Shown here: positions 44,697 through 55,180 of the stretch, one piece after another
Numbering within the stretch: position 1 is the first letter of the stretch
Layout: the number at the start of each line of letters is the position of its first letter
NCBI GenBank assembly: GCA_025057755.1
Contig: JANWVC010000025.1
Location: 124,001-188,000 of the forward strand
Direction: 5' to 3'
DNA: 64,000 bases
DNA from: Limisphaera sp.
GTDB taxonomy: Bacteria > Verrucomicrobiota > Verrucomicrobiia > Limisphaerales > Limisphaeraceae
Notes under the pieces: generated by a model
What the model saw: the letters and a program-made list of their open reading frames with translations, nothing else
Databases searched by the model: none
Told to the model about the DNA's origin: nothing
Position numbers and translations under genes: made by a program

Positions 44697-45730
44697 CCTC
44701 GGTGTCCGGCGAACAGGGGCGGCCGCCTTGCGTCCGCTCTCCGTTTCAAGGCAGGAGCTGTTCCATCACGGGCGTGGGGAGCTACGTGCCCGCGCGGGTG
44801 TTGCGCAACGCGGATCTGGAAAGGATGGTGGATACCACCGATCAATGGATCACCACCCGCACGGGGATCAAAGAGCGAAGGCTGGCCGCAGAGAACGAAT
44901 TTACCAGCGATTTGGCCACAGAAGCCGCACGACGCGCACTGCAACATGCCGGCGTGCCACCGGAAGCGGTGGATCTCATCATCGTTTGCACCATTACGCC
45001 CGACATGCCTTTTCCGGCCACGGCTTGTTTGGTTCAGGCCCGGCTTGGAGCCACCCGAGCTGCGGCGTTTGATCTTGAAGCCGCCTGTTCTGGCTTCCTT
45101 TACGGTTTGGAGGTAGGGCAGCAGTTTGTCATCTCGCGGACCTACGACACAGTGTTGGTCATTGGCGCAGAAAAACTCTCCTCCATCATTGATTGGAAAG
45201 ACCGCAACACTTGTGTGTTGTTCGGCGATGGCGCCGGGGCCGTGGTCTTGCAGCACCGGCCCCATTCCCACGGGCTTCTGACCACGGTGATGGGCGCGGA
45301 TGGGACTCGTGCGGATGCCCTTTGCATGCCGGGAGGGGGGAGCCGTTGTCCTGCCAGTACGGTTTCTGTGGCCGCGCGGTTGCATTACCTGCGCATGGAC
45401 GGGCGGGAAACTTTCAAAAACGCGGTCACGGCGATGCACAGGGCTGCTGAAGAGGCGTTGAAGCGCTGTGGGCTGCGCGTTGAGGATTTACGCTGTATCA
45501 TTCCTCACCAGGCCAATCGTCGAATTATTGATGCCGTAGCCGAACGACTCGGGGCGCGTCCGGATCAAGTGTTTGTGAATGTGGATCGTTATGGCAATAC
45601 CTCGGCGGCCTCTGTAGTGATCGCGTTGGACGAGGCTGTGAAATCGGGTCGCATACGGAAAGGTGACTACGTCATGTTGGTGGCCTTTGGTGCCGGACTG
45701 ACTTGGGCGGCTGCGGTCTTGGAGTGGTGA
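44693..45730 (+). CDS. fabH: 3-oxoacyl-ACP synthase III (FabH)
   Basis: Initiates fatty-acid synthesis by condensing acetyl-CoA with malonyl-ACP. 345 residues: Cys in EAACSGFLYGL, His in IPHQANRRI and Asn in YGNTSAAS form the catalytic triad. Start at 44693, coupled to the plsX stop (ATGA), gives about 25 extra N-terminal residues (SVSGEQGRPPCVRSPFQGR) before the usual SITGVGSYVP; a later in-frame start is not obvious. Last gene of the coaD-fabH cluster. Confidence 0.95.
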   Translation: MTSVSGEQGRPPCVRSPFQGRSCSITGVGSYVPARVLRNADLERMVDTTDQWITTRTGIKERRLAAENEFTSDLATEAARRALQHAGVPPEAVDLIIVCTITPDMPFPATACLVQARLGATRAAAFDLEAACSGFLYGLEVGQQFVISRTYDTVLVIGAEKLSSIIDWKDRNTCVLFGDGAGAVVLQHRPHSHGLLTTVMGADGTRADALCMPGGGSRCPASTVSVAARLHYLRMDGRETFKNAVTAMHRAAEEALKRCGLRVEDLRCIIPHQANRRIIDAVAERLGARPDQVFVNVDRYGNTSAASVVIALDEAVKSGRIRKGDYVMLVAFGAGLTWAAAVLEW

Positions 45731-45809
45731 CGGGAGATGATTCGCGCGGTACATTTGCCTGGCGTGCCTGTGGGCCGACCTGCCGCGGAAAGGTGCTTCA
45801 TTGGCGAAG

Positions 45810-46544
45810 CTAGCTCTCCAGAGAGGCCTGTTCAACGTACACGCGGGTATCGGGACGGGCGTGGAGCAACAGCACCGCCGGCAATTGTCGGTCTTGCGCC
45901 AAGACTCGCCTTACGGCGGTCGCCTTGCCTGGGCCAGCGATCAAAAGCATCAAGTGGCGAGCTACACGCATCGGAGCCCATGTGAGCGTAATGCGTATTG
46001 GCGGTGGTTTCGGAGCCTGGCGCACCACGCCATAACACGCGGAAGGTTCCGGTAGCTCAAGAGCCGCCTGGGGGAACAACGACGCAATATGGCCATCCTC
46101 CCCCATGCCCAATACGACTGCGTCGAGGACCGGCACATCTTGTGCCGAGGCCACTGCATGCGAACGCAACGTTGCATCGGCCACTTGCGCGGCTTGCCGC
46201 GCCTCGAGCTCTGTCCGCACCGGATGTTGGTTCGGCACAGGCACGCTCAATGGATCCAGCAAATGAAGGCGTGCGAGGCGAAAATTGCTGGCAGGGTGGT
46301 CGGGCGGAACGAAGCGTTCGTCTGCCCAAAACCAGTGGATGCATGCCAGAGGGAGGTTGTGGTCCCTGAGGGTTTGGGCCAGGGCCTGGTAGAAGGGGAT
46401 GGCGATGCGCCCGCCGGACAGAGCGATCGTGGCGCGGGATTGCAGTGAGAGTTGGCGTTGCAACCAGTCAGCCAGCTCCGCAGCCGCGGTCCTGGCCAGA
46501 GCCGTGGGATCCGCAAACCAGCACCAGCGAGGCGGTAAATTCAT
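45810..46544 (-). CDS. pgl: 6-phosphogluconolactonase
   Basis: Hydrolyses 6-phosphogluconolactone in the oxidative pentose phosphate pathway. 244 residues: ATIALSGGRIAIPFYQAL, HWFWADERFVPPDHPASNF, VVLGMGEDGHIASLFP and the ITLTWAPMRVARHLMLLIAG block. Its ATG overlaps the zwf stop (ATGA on the minus strand), so the two successive enzymes are translated together. Confidence 0.95.
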   Translation of the reverse strand: MNLPPRWCWFADPTALARTAAAELADWLQRQLSLQSRATIALSGGRIAIPFYQALAQTLRDHNLPLACIHWFWADERFVPPDHPASNFRLARLHLLDPLSVPVPNQHPVRTELEARQAAQVADATLRSHAVASAQDVPVLDAVVLGMGEDGHIASLFPQAALELPEPSACYGVVRQAPKPPPIRITLTWAPMRVARHLMLLIAGPGKATAVRRVLAQDRQLPAVLLLHARPDTRVYVEQASLES

Positions 46545-48088
46545 GTCAGTAGCAAGGGTTCGTGCCAGCGATGCCCGGTGAGTTGGATCAGGCTTTCAGA
46601 GGCTGGCGGTCCCCAAGAACCGGCCGGATACAACTCCGCCTCGGAAAGAGGTCGATCTTGCCAGCCTGCTCGCAAGCAATCGGCGATGGCCCAAGCCGTC
46701 TCGATCTCGTCTCCCCGTAGAAACAGTGTGGGATCTCCGATCATGACATCGCGTAAGAGGCGCTCATAAGCTTCAGGTGTGTACGCACCAAACTCCGCGT
46801 TATAATCGAAGTGCATGCGCACCGGTCGGACGCGCAAGTCAAGGCCGGGCACTTTGCCGTTGAACCGGAGTGAGATGCCCTCTCGCGGCTGCAAACGCAA
46901 GGTTACCGCGTTAGCGGCCGGAGTGGGGTTGCATTGCGCAGCGAACAACACGTGCGGGCTGGATCGAAACTGAATGCGAACCTCACTAACGGTCCGCGCC
47001 AATCGCTTGCCCGTGCGCAGATAAACAGGCACACCGCTCCACCGCCAGTTATCCAGATAAAGCCGCGCTGCGACATAGGTTTCTACCTGCGAGTCGGGTC
47101 GCACACGCGGTTCATGCCGGTAACCGGGGACAGGCTGGCCGTCCATCTCGCCGGCGGTGTATTGACCGCGGACCACGTGTTGACCCGCTTGGTCGGGTGT
47201 ATATCGCCGGATGCAGCGAAGCAGTTTGACCTTCTCATCGCGGATGGCTTCGGCGTCGAGTGAGACCGGCGGTTCCATCGTCACTAAAGCGAGCACTTGA
47301 AGCAGATGATTTTGTAACATGTCGCGCAATGCACCGGCTTCCTCATAGTATCCGGCCCGATCGCCCACACCGGCTGTTTCGCTGACGGTGAGCTGAATGT
47401 GGTCAATGGCATCCCGGTTCCACAAACGTTCGAAGACGGCGTTGGAAAAGCGAAACATGAGAATGTTTTGGACGGTTTCTTTGCCGAGGTAATGGTCAAT
47501 CCGAAATAATTGCTGTTCGGAGACGAATTGGGTCAGGTTCCGGTTCAGGGCCTGGGCCGAGGCCAAGTCATGGCCGAACGGTTTTTCCACCACCACCCGT
47601 TGCCAGCCAGGTTCTGGGTTAGGCCGAAGCAAGCCGGCTCGGTGCAGATGTTCCACTACCTCCGCGAATTGGCTGGGTTTGGTGGCCAGGTAGTAAAGCA
47701 CACGATGCCGGAGTTCCGCCGGTTTGGTTCGAGTCAAATAATCTGCCAATCGTCCGTACGTGGTCGGGTCGCTCAAGTCGCCCTGACAATAGAAGAGGCG
47801 AGAAGCAAAGCGCGCCCAGCTTTCCGCAGTGGGCAGCGGCTTGCGCCCGTAACGTTGGACTGCCTCCAAAAGGCCCTGGCGCCAACTTTCGTCTGTGTAA
47901 GGCCGACGAGCCACGCCAAAAATTTGGCAGGGCTCTGGCAGCTGGCCGCTCAGAAACAAATGAAACAAAGCCGGCACGAGTTTCCGCCGCGTCAAATCGC
48001 CGCTTGCACCGAAGAGCACGATACAACATGGCTCCGGACTCAAGGGGACCTGGCCAATCCGACACGCGCTGATTTGAAGATCCTCCAT
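46541..48088 (-). CDS. zwf: Glucose-6-phosphate 1-dehydrogenase
   Basis: First step of the oxidative pentose phosphate pathway, producing NADPH. 515 residues: nucleotide loop LFGASGDLTRRKLVPALF, VVVEKPFGHDLASA, the substrate-binding RIDHYLGKETVQN, and the C-terminal VRPVRMHFDYNAEF and PEAYERLLRDVMIGDPTLFLRGDEIE. Complete. The gap of about 200 bases to the divergent grpE should contain both promoters; no CIRCE element is seen there. Confidence 0.97.
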   Translation of the reverse strand: MEDLQISACRIGQVPLSPEPCCIVLFGASGDLTRRKLVPALFHLFLSGQLPEPCQIFGVARRPYTDESWRQGLLEAVQRYGRKPLPTAESWARFASRLFYCQGDLSDPTTYGRLADYLTRTKPAELRHRVLYYLATKPSQFAEVVEHLHRAGLLRPNPEPGWQRVVVEKPFGHDLASAQALNRNLTQFVSEQQLFRIDHYLGKETVQNILMFRFSNAVFERLWNRDAIDHIQLTVSETAGVGDRAGYYEEAGALRDMLQNHLLQVLALVTMEPPVSLDAEAIRDEKVKLLRCIRRYTPDQAGQHVVRGQYTAGEMDGQPVPGYRHEPRVRPDSQVETYVAARLYLDNWRWSGVPVYLRTGKRLARTVSEVRIQFRSSPHVLFAAQCNPTPAANAVTLRLQPREGISLRFNGKVPGLDLRVRPVRMHFDYNAEFGAYTPEAYERLLRDVMIGDPTLFLRGDEIETAWAIADCLRAGWQDRPLSEAELYPAGSWGPPASESLIQLTGHRWHEPLLLT

Positions 48089-48290
48089 ACAAACGGCCTT
48101 TAAGATGCCCGGAATTCAAAGTGATGCAAGGGCGCTGGAGAGGATTTCGGCTCAGACCACGCTTCACGTCCTGGCACTTCGCTTCCAATGGCGCTTGGCA
48201 ACGACGATGAAATAGTGCAGAAGCCGCGGTTGCTCCCGAGCCGGCAATAGCCTATGCTCATGAAGCGTGTAGGGTTGAGTGTGGGCAGCC

Positions 48291-48980
48291 ATGCGAAGCG
48301 AGAAACCAGAACTGGAGAAACCAGAACGGAATAGCGTGTCGGAGCCAGTGCGACCGTGTAACACGGAGGAGGTTCCCACTGCGGAAGTGGGTTCGCAAAG
48401 ACCCGATTCCGCGATGGAAACGGAGAATCTCCAAGCGCAGGTGGCATCGGGCAACATTGCGGCCACAGTCACCTTGAGCGCACAGGAATGGGAAGAGTTG
48501 CGACGGCAGGCTGGCCAGGCGGCGGAATATCGGGATCGACTGCTGCGCACGGCGGCGGATTTCGACAATTTCCGCAAGCGTGCTGTCCGGGAGAAACAGG
48601 AAGTGCTGGATCATGCGCACCAGGCGTTGCTGACCAAGTTGATTCCGGTTTTGGACAGTTTTGAGGCGGCCTTGGCGGCTTTGAGTTCGCCGGATAACCC
48701 GGCTCGGGACAAGTTGGAACAGGGCGTACGGCTTGTCTGGCAGCAATTCCGGTCGGTCTTACAAGAAGCGGGTTTGACGGAAATCGACGCCACGGGTCAA
48801 ACGTTCGATCCTGCGATTCACGAGGCGGTGGCCGTGGAAGAACGTGCAGACGTTCCTGATCAGCAGGTCATTCGTCAGATCCGCAAAGGGTATAAGCTTC
48901 GGGATCGTTTGCTGCGCCCTGCCAGCGTGGTCGTGGCGCATTCCCCTGCGCGGTCTGACCGGCACGACCGCCCGCATTGA
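48291..48980 (+). CDS. grpE: Nucleotide exchange factor GrpE
   Basis: Exchanges ADP on DnaK. About 229 residues: variable acidic N-terminus, long coiled-coil helix (AAEYRDRLLRTAADFDNFRKRAVREK), then the beta-domain with GQTFDPAIHEAVAVEE and IRQIRKGYKLRDRLLRPASVVVA. A GTG four codons upstream (48279) is possible. dnaJ follows 13 nt after the stop; dnaK is not in the window. No CIRCE inverted repeat seen upstream, so regulation may be by another route. Confidence 0.95.
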   Translation: MRSEKPELEKPERNSVSEPVRPCNTEEVPTAEVGSQRPDSAMETENLQAQVASGNIAATVTLSAQEWEELRRQAGQAAEYRDRLLRTAADFDNFRKRAVREKQEVLDHAHQALLTKLIPVLDSFEAALAALSSPDNPARDKLEQGVRLVWQQFRSVLQEAGLTEIDATGQTFDPAIHEAVAVEERADVPDQQVIRQIRKGYKLRDRLLRPASVVVAHSPARSDRHDRPH

Positions 48981-48990
48981 GCGCTGTTGA

Positions 48991-50142
<1,152 letters not shown>

Positions 50143-50332
50143 GCGCGCTCGTAGGACCGCCCGGCAATTGTCCGCTAACACGATTTGGGCAATTGCCTGG
50201 AAGGACAGGCTGGCAGCCTTACCTCGACGGTGGCGCTTCCGTATGACTGGATCGTTTAAGCCGCATAATGTGAGGACGCCAGCAACCATACGCGGCGCCG
50301 GGCCGGAGAGGACGCGCGCGGTGCAAATCGGG

Positions 50333-51133
50333 ATGGATCGATTCTATGTGACGCCCCATCGGTCGAGCGATCCGCTGGTATCCCTTTGTCCCCGAGAGTC
50401 GCATCATGCGCTGCATGTGCTACGGGTACGCCGAGGCACACAGGTGGAGCTGATCGATGGGGTTGGGACCGTGTTGCAGGCGGAAGTTATCCGGGCAGAT
50501 CGCGGGAGGGTGGAACTACGAGTTCTGATGCGGCGTCGGGAGCCGCCTCCCCCTTACCGTCTGGCTCTGATCTTTGGGATCACCAAGGCCGGTGCTTTTG
50601 ACAGCATTGTTCAGCAAGCTACTGAGTTGGGGGTGACTGAGATCCGACCGGTCTTTACGGAGCGAAGTGTCGTGCGGCTCAGCGGGGAAGATGCAGTTGC
50701 CAGGCGGGAGAGGTGGCGCTGGATTGCCGTGGACGCTTTGAAGCAGTCCAGAGGCACATGGCTGCCTGAAGTAGGTGCACCGGAGCCCTTGACTAGCTGG
50801 TTATCCCGGGCCTCCGGCTTTGAACTGCAAATGTACGGGGCACTCCGCACGGGCGCCGAGCTGCTGCCGGAGAGGCTGGCACGGTTTCGCCAAACCCATG
50901 CTGGTCGGCCTCCTCGCTCTGCGGCCATCTACGTGGGTCCAGAAGGAGATTTCACGCAGCGGGAACAGGCTGCGCTGGAGATCGCGGGCGTTGAGCCGGT
51001 TGTGCTAGGCCGCCACGTCCTTCGCAGCCAAACCGCCGCATTGTGCATGGCGTGCATCCTGGGCTTGGAAATGGTCTGTCCCCATGCGAATGACGCACTG
51101 ACGGGTGTGGACGAGAGCCGTTCCGGCACTTGA
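50333..51133 (+). CDS. rsmE: 16S rRNA (uracil1498-N3)-methyltransferase RsmE
   Basis: SPOUT-fold methyltransferase acting on helix 44 of 16S rRNA. About 266 residues: start MDRFYVTPH, PUA-like SHHALHVLRVRRGTQVELIDG, KAGAFDSIVQQATELGVTEIRPVFTERSVV, and the SAM knot YVGPEGDFTQREQ ... LGRHVLRSQTAAL. Start at 50333 is preferred; an ATG at 50243 would add 30 unlike residues. Separated from dnaJ by about 190 nt; the dnaJ-rsmE order is common. Confidence 0.94.
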   Translation: MDRFYVTPHRSSDPLVSLCPRESHHALHVLRVRRGTQVELIDGVGTVLQAEVIRADRGRVELRVLMRRREPPPPYRLALIFGITKAGAFDSIVQQATELGVTEIRPVFTERSVVRLSGEDAVARRERWRWIAVDALKQSRGTWLPEVGAPEPLTSWLSRASGFELQMYGALRTGAELLPERLARFRQTHAGRPPRSAAIYVGPEGDFTQREQAALEIAGVEPVVLGRHVLRSQTAALCMACILGLEMVCPHANDALTGVDESRSGT

Positions 51134-51206
51134 CGCCCGGTGGTTCAATGTTGGATTTCAGGCGGCACTGGTTTGGTACGGAGACAGAGGCGACGGGCCC
51201 GGGAAT

Positions 51207-53411
51207 CTAATCTTGGACGGGGCGAGGGCGCAAAGGGATTTTGCCCGAGGTATTGCGCGGCGAGAGGCTGACAGCCTCCTTGACCTGGGCTCGCTCCATG
51301 AATTCGAACTGGCTCCGTCGTGCGGGCTCGCCTGGCGCAGGCCGGGCGTGCCGCCAGGTGCCGTCTGCTTGGAGAACTCGCGCACGGACATTATCCGCAA
51401 GTGGGAGGGCCAGCAATTCGTGGATCACTCGATCCCGCAAGTTTCCATCGAGCACGGGGAATGCTACCTCAATGCGTCGGTGAAAGTTGCGCGGCATCCA
51501 ATCTGCGCTGCTGAGAAATACCTCGGGTTGTCCTCCATTTTCGAAGTACATGATCCGACTGTGTTCTAGAAAACGATCCACAATGCTACGGACATGGATG
51601 CTCTCGCTTACGCCGCGTTGGCCAGGCCGCAAGCAACAAATCCCCCGGACGATGAGATCAATCTGCACTCCTGCGGCTGAGGCACGGTATAGCGCCTCGA
51701 TGACTTCCTGGTCCACCAGTGCATTCATTTTGCCGATGATGCGAGCCGGCAAGCCAGCCGCAGCGTGCTGCGCCTCCCGCTCGATTCGCCGCAAGAGATG
51801 CGACTTCAAGTCAAACGGCGCTACCCAGAGCTGCCGGAGGGGCCGAAACTGGGTCATGCCGGTCAACAGATTGAACAAATCGGTGACGTCCTCGCCGATT
51901 TCTGGGCGGCAGGTGAGCATTCCCAGGTCGGTGTATTGTCGAGCGGTGGCAGGGTTGTAATTTCCCGTGCCGAGATGAACGTACCGGCGGATGGTGTCAC
52001 CCTCACGCCGGACGATGAGGGTGGCTTTGCAGTGAATCTTATAACCTACCAATCCATACACCACATGTACGCCCGCTTCCTCGAGTTGCCTCGCCCAACG
52101 GATGTTGTTGGCTTCGTCAAACCGCGCACGAAGTTCCACCACCGCTGCCACAGTTTTGCCATTGCGCACTGCTTCCATGAGTGCTCCCACGATTCGAGGA
52201 TCCCCACCGGTTCGGTAGAGGGTTTGTTTGATGGCCAGTACATCGGGATCCGCCGCGGCTTGCTGCAGGAGCGTGACAACGCTTTCAAAGGACTCGTAGG
52301 GGTGATGCAGAAGCACATCTGTCTGCCGGATCACTGCAAACAGGTCGGTCTGGTTTTGGAAGGGTCGGGCGATCGGTGCTACCCACGATGGATAGCGCAG
52401 ACCCGGCAAGGGAGCTTCCTCGTATAGGCTCATCAAACGGGCCGGATTGAGCGGACCATCAACAAGATACAGGTCCTCGGCACTCAATCCTAATTGCTGC
52501 AGCAGCTCGTTTCGAACCTCGGCCGGGCAATGTCGCGCCACTTCCAGTCGCACGGCTGCGCCGCGCCGGCGTCGCTGCAGTTCCTGTTCCACCGCCGCCA
52601 ACAGGTTGGCGACTTCCTCCTCATCAATGTATAGTTCGCTATTGCGCGTCACGCGGAATGGCCACCAGCCCTGCACCACCCGTTCGGGAAAAAGATCCGT
52701 TAAAAAATGGCCGATCACTTCGCCTAAAAAAGCGTAATCCCAACGAGCCTCCGAACGGGGCAACCGAATTAGCCGTGGCAAGACTCGGGGGACCTCCAAG
52801 ACCGCCAGTCGCGGCAGGCGGCGATCACGACGGGTGACACCCAAGCGAACAATAAGGTTCAATGCTCGGTTCACCAGCAAGGGGAAAGGGTGAGCTGGAT
52901 CAATGGCCAGCGGGGTGAGCACGGGGCGTACCACGGAACGGTAGTAATGCTCCAACCACGCGCGATCCTCTTCGTTCCATTCTTTCGGTCCCAGGAAGCG
53001 AATCCCGTGTCGTGCCAACCCCGGCTTTAGTTGTTCGGACCAGCAGGCATTGTGGTCACGGACCATCCGCAATACCCGGCGCCGAATCGCAACCAACGCC
53101 TGCCGTGGGGTCAAACCGTCCGGGCCGCATTCCGTGGAGCCCGTTTCCACCTGTTGCTTAAGGCCTGCTACGCGGATTTCGAAGAATTCGTCCAGGTTGC
53201 TACTCACGATGCAGTAGAACTTCAGCCGTTCGAGCAGCGGATTGTCGGGCCGCATTGCTTCCTCTAACACACGCTGGTTGAACTCAAGCCAGCTCAACTC
53301 CCGATTGATAAAATGCCGGGGGCCAGATTGCAGCGGCACCCTCACCGGATTAGGCCGAACCTCGGATTGGGGCGCCGGAGCGGACTGGTACGGCGGCTTG
53401 GGGGATTTCAT
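51207..53411 (-). CDS. ppk1: Polyphosphate kinase 1
   Basis: Reversibly makes polyphosphate from ATP. 734 residues: N-domain with FINRELSWLEFNQRVLEEA, head domain, then VLLHHPYESF, DVLAIKQTLYRTGGD, the autophosphorylated histidine H460 in GYKIHCKATL, and the second-core His in the EHSRIMYFENGG segment. VRGICCLRPG is present. Complete. A Pro-rich N-terminal extension of about 30 residues precedes the usual start. Confidence 0.96.
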   Translation of the reverse strand: MKSPKPPYQSAPAPQSEVRPNPVRVPLQSGPRHFINRELSWLEFNQRVLEEAMRPDNPLLERLKFYCIVSSNLDEFFEIRVAGLKQQVETGSTECGPDGLTPRQALVAIRRRVLRMVRDHNACWSEQLKPGLARHGIRFLGPKEWNEEDRAWLEHYYRSVVRPVLTPLAIDPAHPFPLLVNRALNLIVRLGVTRRDRRLPRLAVLEVPRVLPRLIRLPRSEARWDYAFLGEVIGHFLTDLFPERVVQGWWPFRVTRNSELYIDEEEVANLLAAVEQELQRRRRGAAVRLEVARHCPAEVRNELLQQLGLSAEDLYLVDGPLNPARLMSLYEEAPLPGLRYPSWVAPIARPFQNQTDLFAVIRQTDVLLHHPYESFESVVTLLQQAAADPDVLAIKQTLYRTGGDPRIVGALMEAVRNGKTVAAVVELRARFDEANNIRWARQLEEAGVHVVYGLVGYKIHCKATLIVRREGDTIRRYVHLGTGNYNPATARQYTDLGMLTCRPEIGEDVTDLFNLLTGMTQFRPLRQLWVAPFDLKSHLLRRIEREAQHAAAGLPARIIGKMNALVDQEVIEALYRASAAGVQIDLIVRGICCLRPGQRGVSESIHVRSIVDRFLEHSRIMYFENGGQPEVFLSSADWMPRNFHRRIEVAFPVLDGNLRDRVIHELLALPLADNVRARVLQADGTWRHARPAPGEPARRSQFEFMERAQVKEAVSLSPRNTSGKIPLRPRPVQD

Positions 53412-53533
53412 CGACTAAGTGAGTGCCACACGAAGGCCGGCTTGCTGCATAAGACTTAGTGTAGCGGCCCCAAGTTCTTCACGGAGGAACCAGCGCGACT
53501 CGGGGCGATTCGAGAAACGCTGGCGACGGAATC

Positions 53534-54262
53534 TCAGTCCACGACCTCCATGTCCATTTCGCGCTTGTAGTAGAGGATCCGCCCGCAATTGGGGCAGGTG
53601 ACAATCTCTTGATCGGACCGGCAATCCACGACCACCTGGGGGGGAAGCCGCATGTGGCATCCCCCGCAGACGCCATGCGCGATACCCACCACGACGTTGC
53701 CGCCTCGACTTTTTAAAAGACGCTCGTAACGTTGCCGCAGAGAGGGCTCCAAATCGTTGGCCAGTTGGTGGCGTTCGGCACTGAGTTTTTGATACTCGAG
53801 GCGGAGATTCTGCTCTCGTTGTTGAAGCAGGGTTTGCTGCTCCCGTACCCAGTTTTCTGTATGACGCAGTGTGTCTTGGACAGTTGCCATCTCCTTCTGG
53901 CCCAGCTCCGCCTGCTCCATCAAGTCCAGTTCACGATCTTCAATCTGGCGAATCGCCGCTTTGAGACGCTCGATTTCAAGACTTAATGCCTGGTATTCTT
54001 CGTTCTTTCGGGTTTGCATCTGTTGATGGGTGTAACGGTCAATCAGTTGTTGTTTACTTGCAACCTCCAACTCCAGTTGGCGCCGTTCATTTTCAAGCTG
54101 TCGCAACCGTTGCCGGACCTGCTCCAAGGCTGCCTGGGCGCTTTGCAGCCTCTGGCGCAACGCCTCGCGTTCCGGCTCCAGTTGTGCCAATTCTTCCCGC
54201 ACCCGCCGCAAATGATGGTCACGGTCTTGCAGGATCAACAGCTTTTCTAGTGATTCAAGCAT
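53534..54262 (-). CDS. Coiled-coil protein with C4 zinc ribbon (CdsZ-like)
   Basis: 242 residues. A long heptad-rich coiled coil (about 1-180, e.g. LRRVREELAQLEPEREALRQRL) is followed by a C-terminal zinc ribbon with GVCGGCHMRLPPQ and TCPNCGRILYY (four Cys). This matches the family sometimes annotated as zinc ribbon domain-containing protein or CdsZ-like. The role is not established; it could bind RNA or protein partners. It lies 33 nt downstream of the ATE-like gene and upstream of ppk1, all on the same strand. Confidence 0.85.
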   Translation of the reverse strand: MLESLEKLLILQDRDHHLRRVREELAQLEPEREALRQRLQSAQAALEQVRQRLRQLENERRQLELEVASKQQLIDRYTHQQMQTRKNEEYQALSLEIERLKAAIRQIEDRELDLMEQAELGQKEMATVQDTLRHTENWVREQQTLLQQREQNLRLEYQKLSAERHQLANDLEPSLRQRYERLLKSRGGNVVVGIAHGVCGGCHMRLPPQVVVDCRSDQEIVTCPNCGRILYYKREMDMEVVD

Positions 54263-54295
54263 TGTCCGAACCCCTCGTCAGAAAGGTACTGATGC

Positions 54296-55165
54296 TCAGC
54301 ACGGAGCGTCAATGCGCGGAACCTGGGAGCGGACCAGTGCACGCTGCGCGGCGGGATCTGTAGGTAGCGAAGTGCACATTCCCCAACGGCAGGCCAGATC
54401 AGCCGGATTGGGTATGTTGAAAGCCTGCCGATATTCTGGACTCTCCAATAAATGCTCCGTGAGGACTGGTCGCTGGTCCCGGGCCAATAGGTGGCGGAGC
54501 TCCTCCAGATTGTCGGACCATCGGAAACCATTAAAAAACTCCACCCCGGCAAACTGCGTCTTGTACCATGCCTTGGTTGTATAGCAGGTTCCCAAGTGCA
54601 GATGTCGAACGCCGCTTCGTGCGAGGCTGTCGACCGCATAGGTCATCATGAACATGCCTAATTGGTGGGTGCGCCAGTTTAGGTCATAGAACCCATAAGA
54701 ATAGAATCCTAATCGAGTGCCCTCCAGATACAGCGTGGCCAATCCAATCGTGGAGCCGTCCTGTCGCAGCCGCACGTGTAATACATGGGTGGTGAGGGGG
54801 GCGTGAAACAATTCATCCAGCTTGTCTTCGGTCATTTTCCCCGGGCCAAAGCGCGCTTCGGCACAAGCCAAGCAGAGCTGCCGATGCGCAGCATTCCACT
54901 TAAAGGAGGCCCGAGGTTGCAGATCGGCTTGAAATAGTTCGCCTCGACGGAGAATGCGGCGGTTTTCCGAGGAAGCCTTGTATCGTTCCAGACAGACTCG
55001 AATCTGACGGCATAAATAGAACCGATCCAGTTGTCGGGAGGAAGGCAAAAACCCGGCTGTCATCAGGTCGGCCGGGGTTTCTCCAGGTTCAGGAAACGCC
55101 CAGACAGCGTACGGAAAAATATAGTGGTCGTAGTCTGGCCGGGCTTCCGAAAAGAGTAGCTTCAT
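54296..55165 (-). CDS. Aminoacyl-tRNA-protein transferase-like protein (ATE/Bpt fold)
   Basis: 289 residues resembling arginyl/leucyl-tRNA-protein transferases. The C-terminal core has the run FYSYGFYDLNWRTHQLGMFM, then LHLGTCYTTKAWYKTQFAGVEFF, corresponding to the 'YDPxxxxxSLGxxxxL...YLGYYI...MxYKxxFxPxE' core of the ATE C-domain. The N-terminal part has RYKASSENRRILRR, like the PSRSQRRALRR block of Bpt proteins. The usual Cys-rich N-terminal motif is only partly visible (two Cys in FYLCRQIRVCL). If active it would add an amino acid to acidic N-termini. A plain GNAT acetyltransferase is the alternative. Sits between alr and the zinc-ribbon gene. Confidence 0.65.
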   Translation of the reverse strand: MKLLFSEARPDYDHYIFPYAVWAFPEPGETPADLMTAGFLPSSRQLDRFYLCRQIRVCLERYKASSENRRILRRGELFQADLQPRASFKWNAAHRQLCLACAEARFGPGKMTEDKLDELFHAPLTTHVLHVRLRQDGSTIGLATLYLEGTRLGFYSYGFYDLNWRTHQLGMFMMTYAVDSLARSGVRHLHLGTCYTTKAWYKTQFAGVEFFNGFRWSDNLEELRHLLARDQRPVLTEHLLESPEYRQAFNIPNPADLACRWGMCTSLPTDPAAQRALVRSQVPRIDAPC

Positions 55166-55180
55166 GGTTCGTTGGATCGG

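Noticed and set aside
48089-48290. CIRCE/HrcA operator upstream of grpE
   Set aside because: No TTAGCACTC-N9-GAGTGCTAA-like inverted repeat in the zwf-grpE gap.
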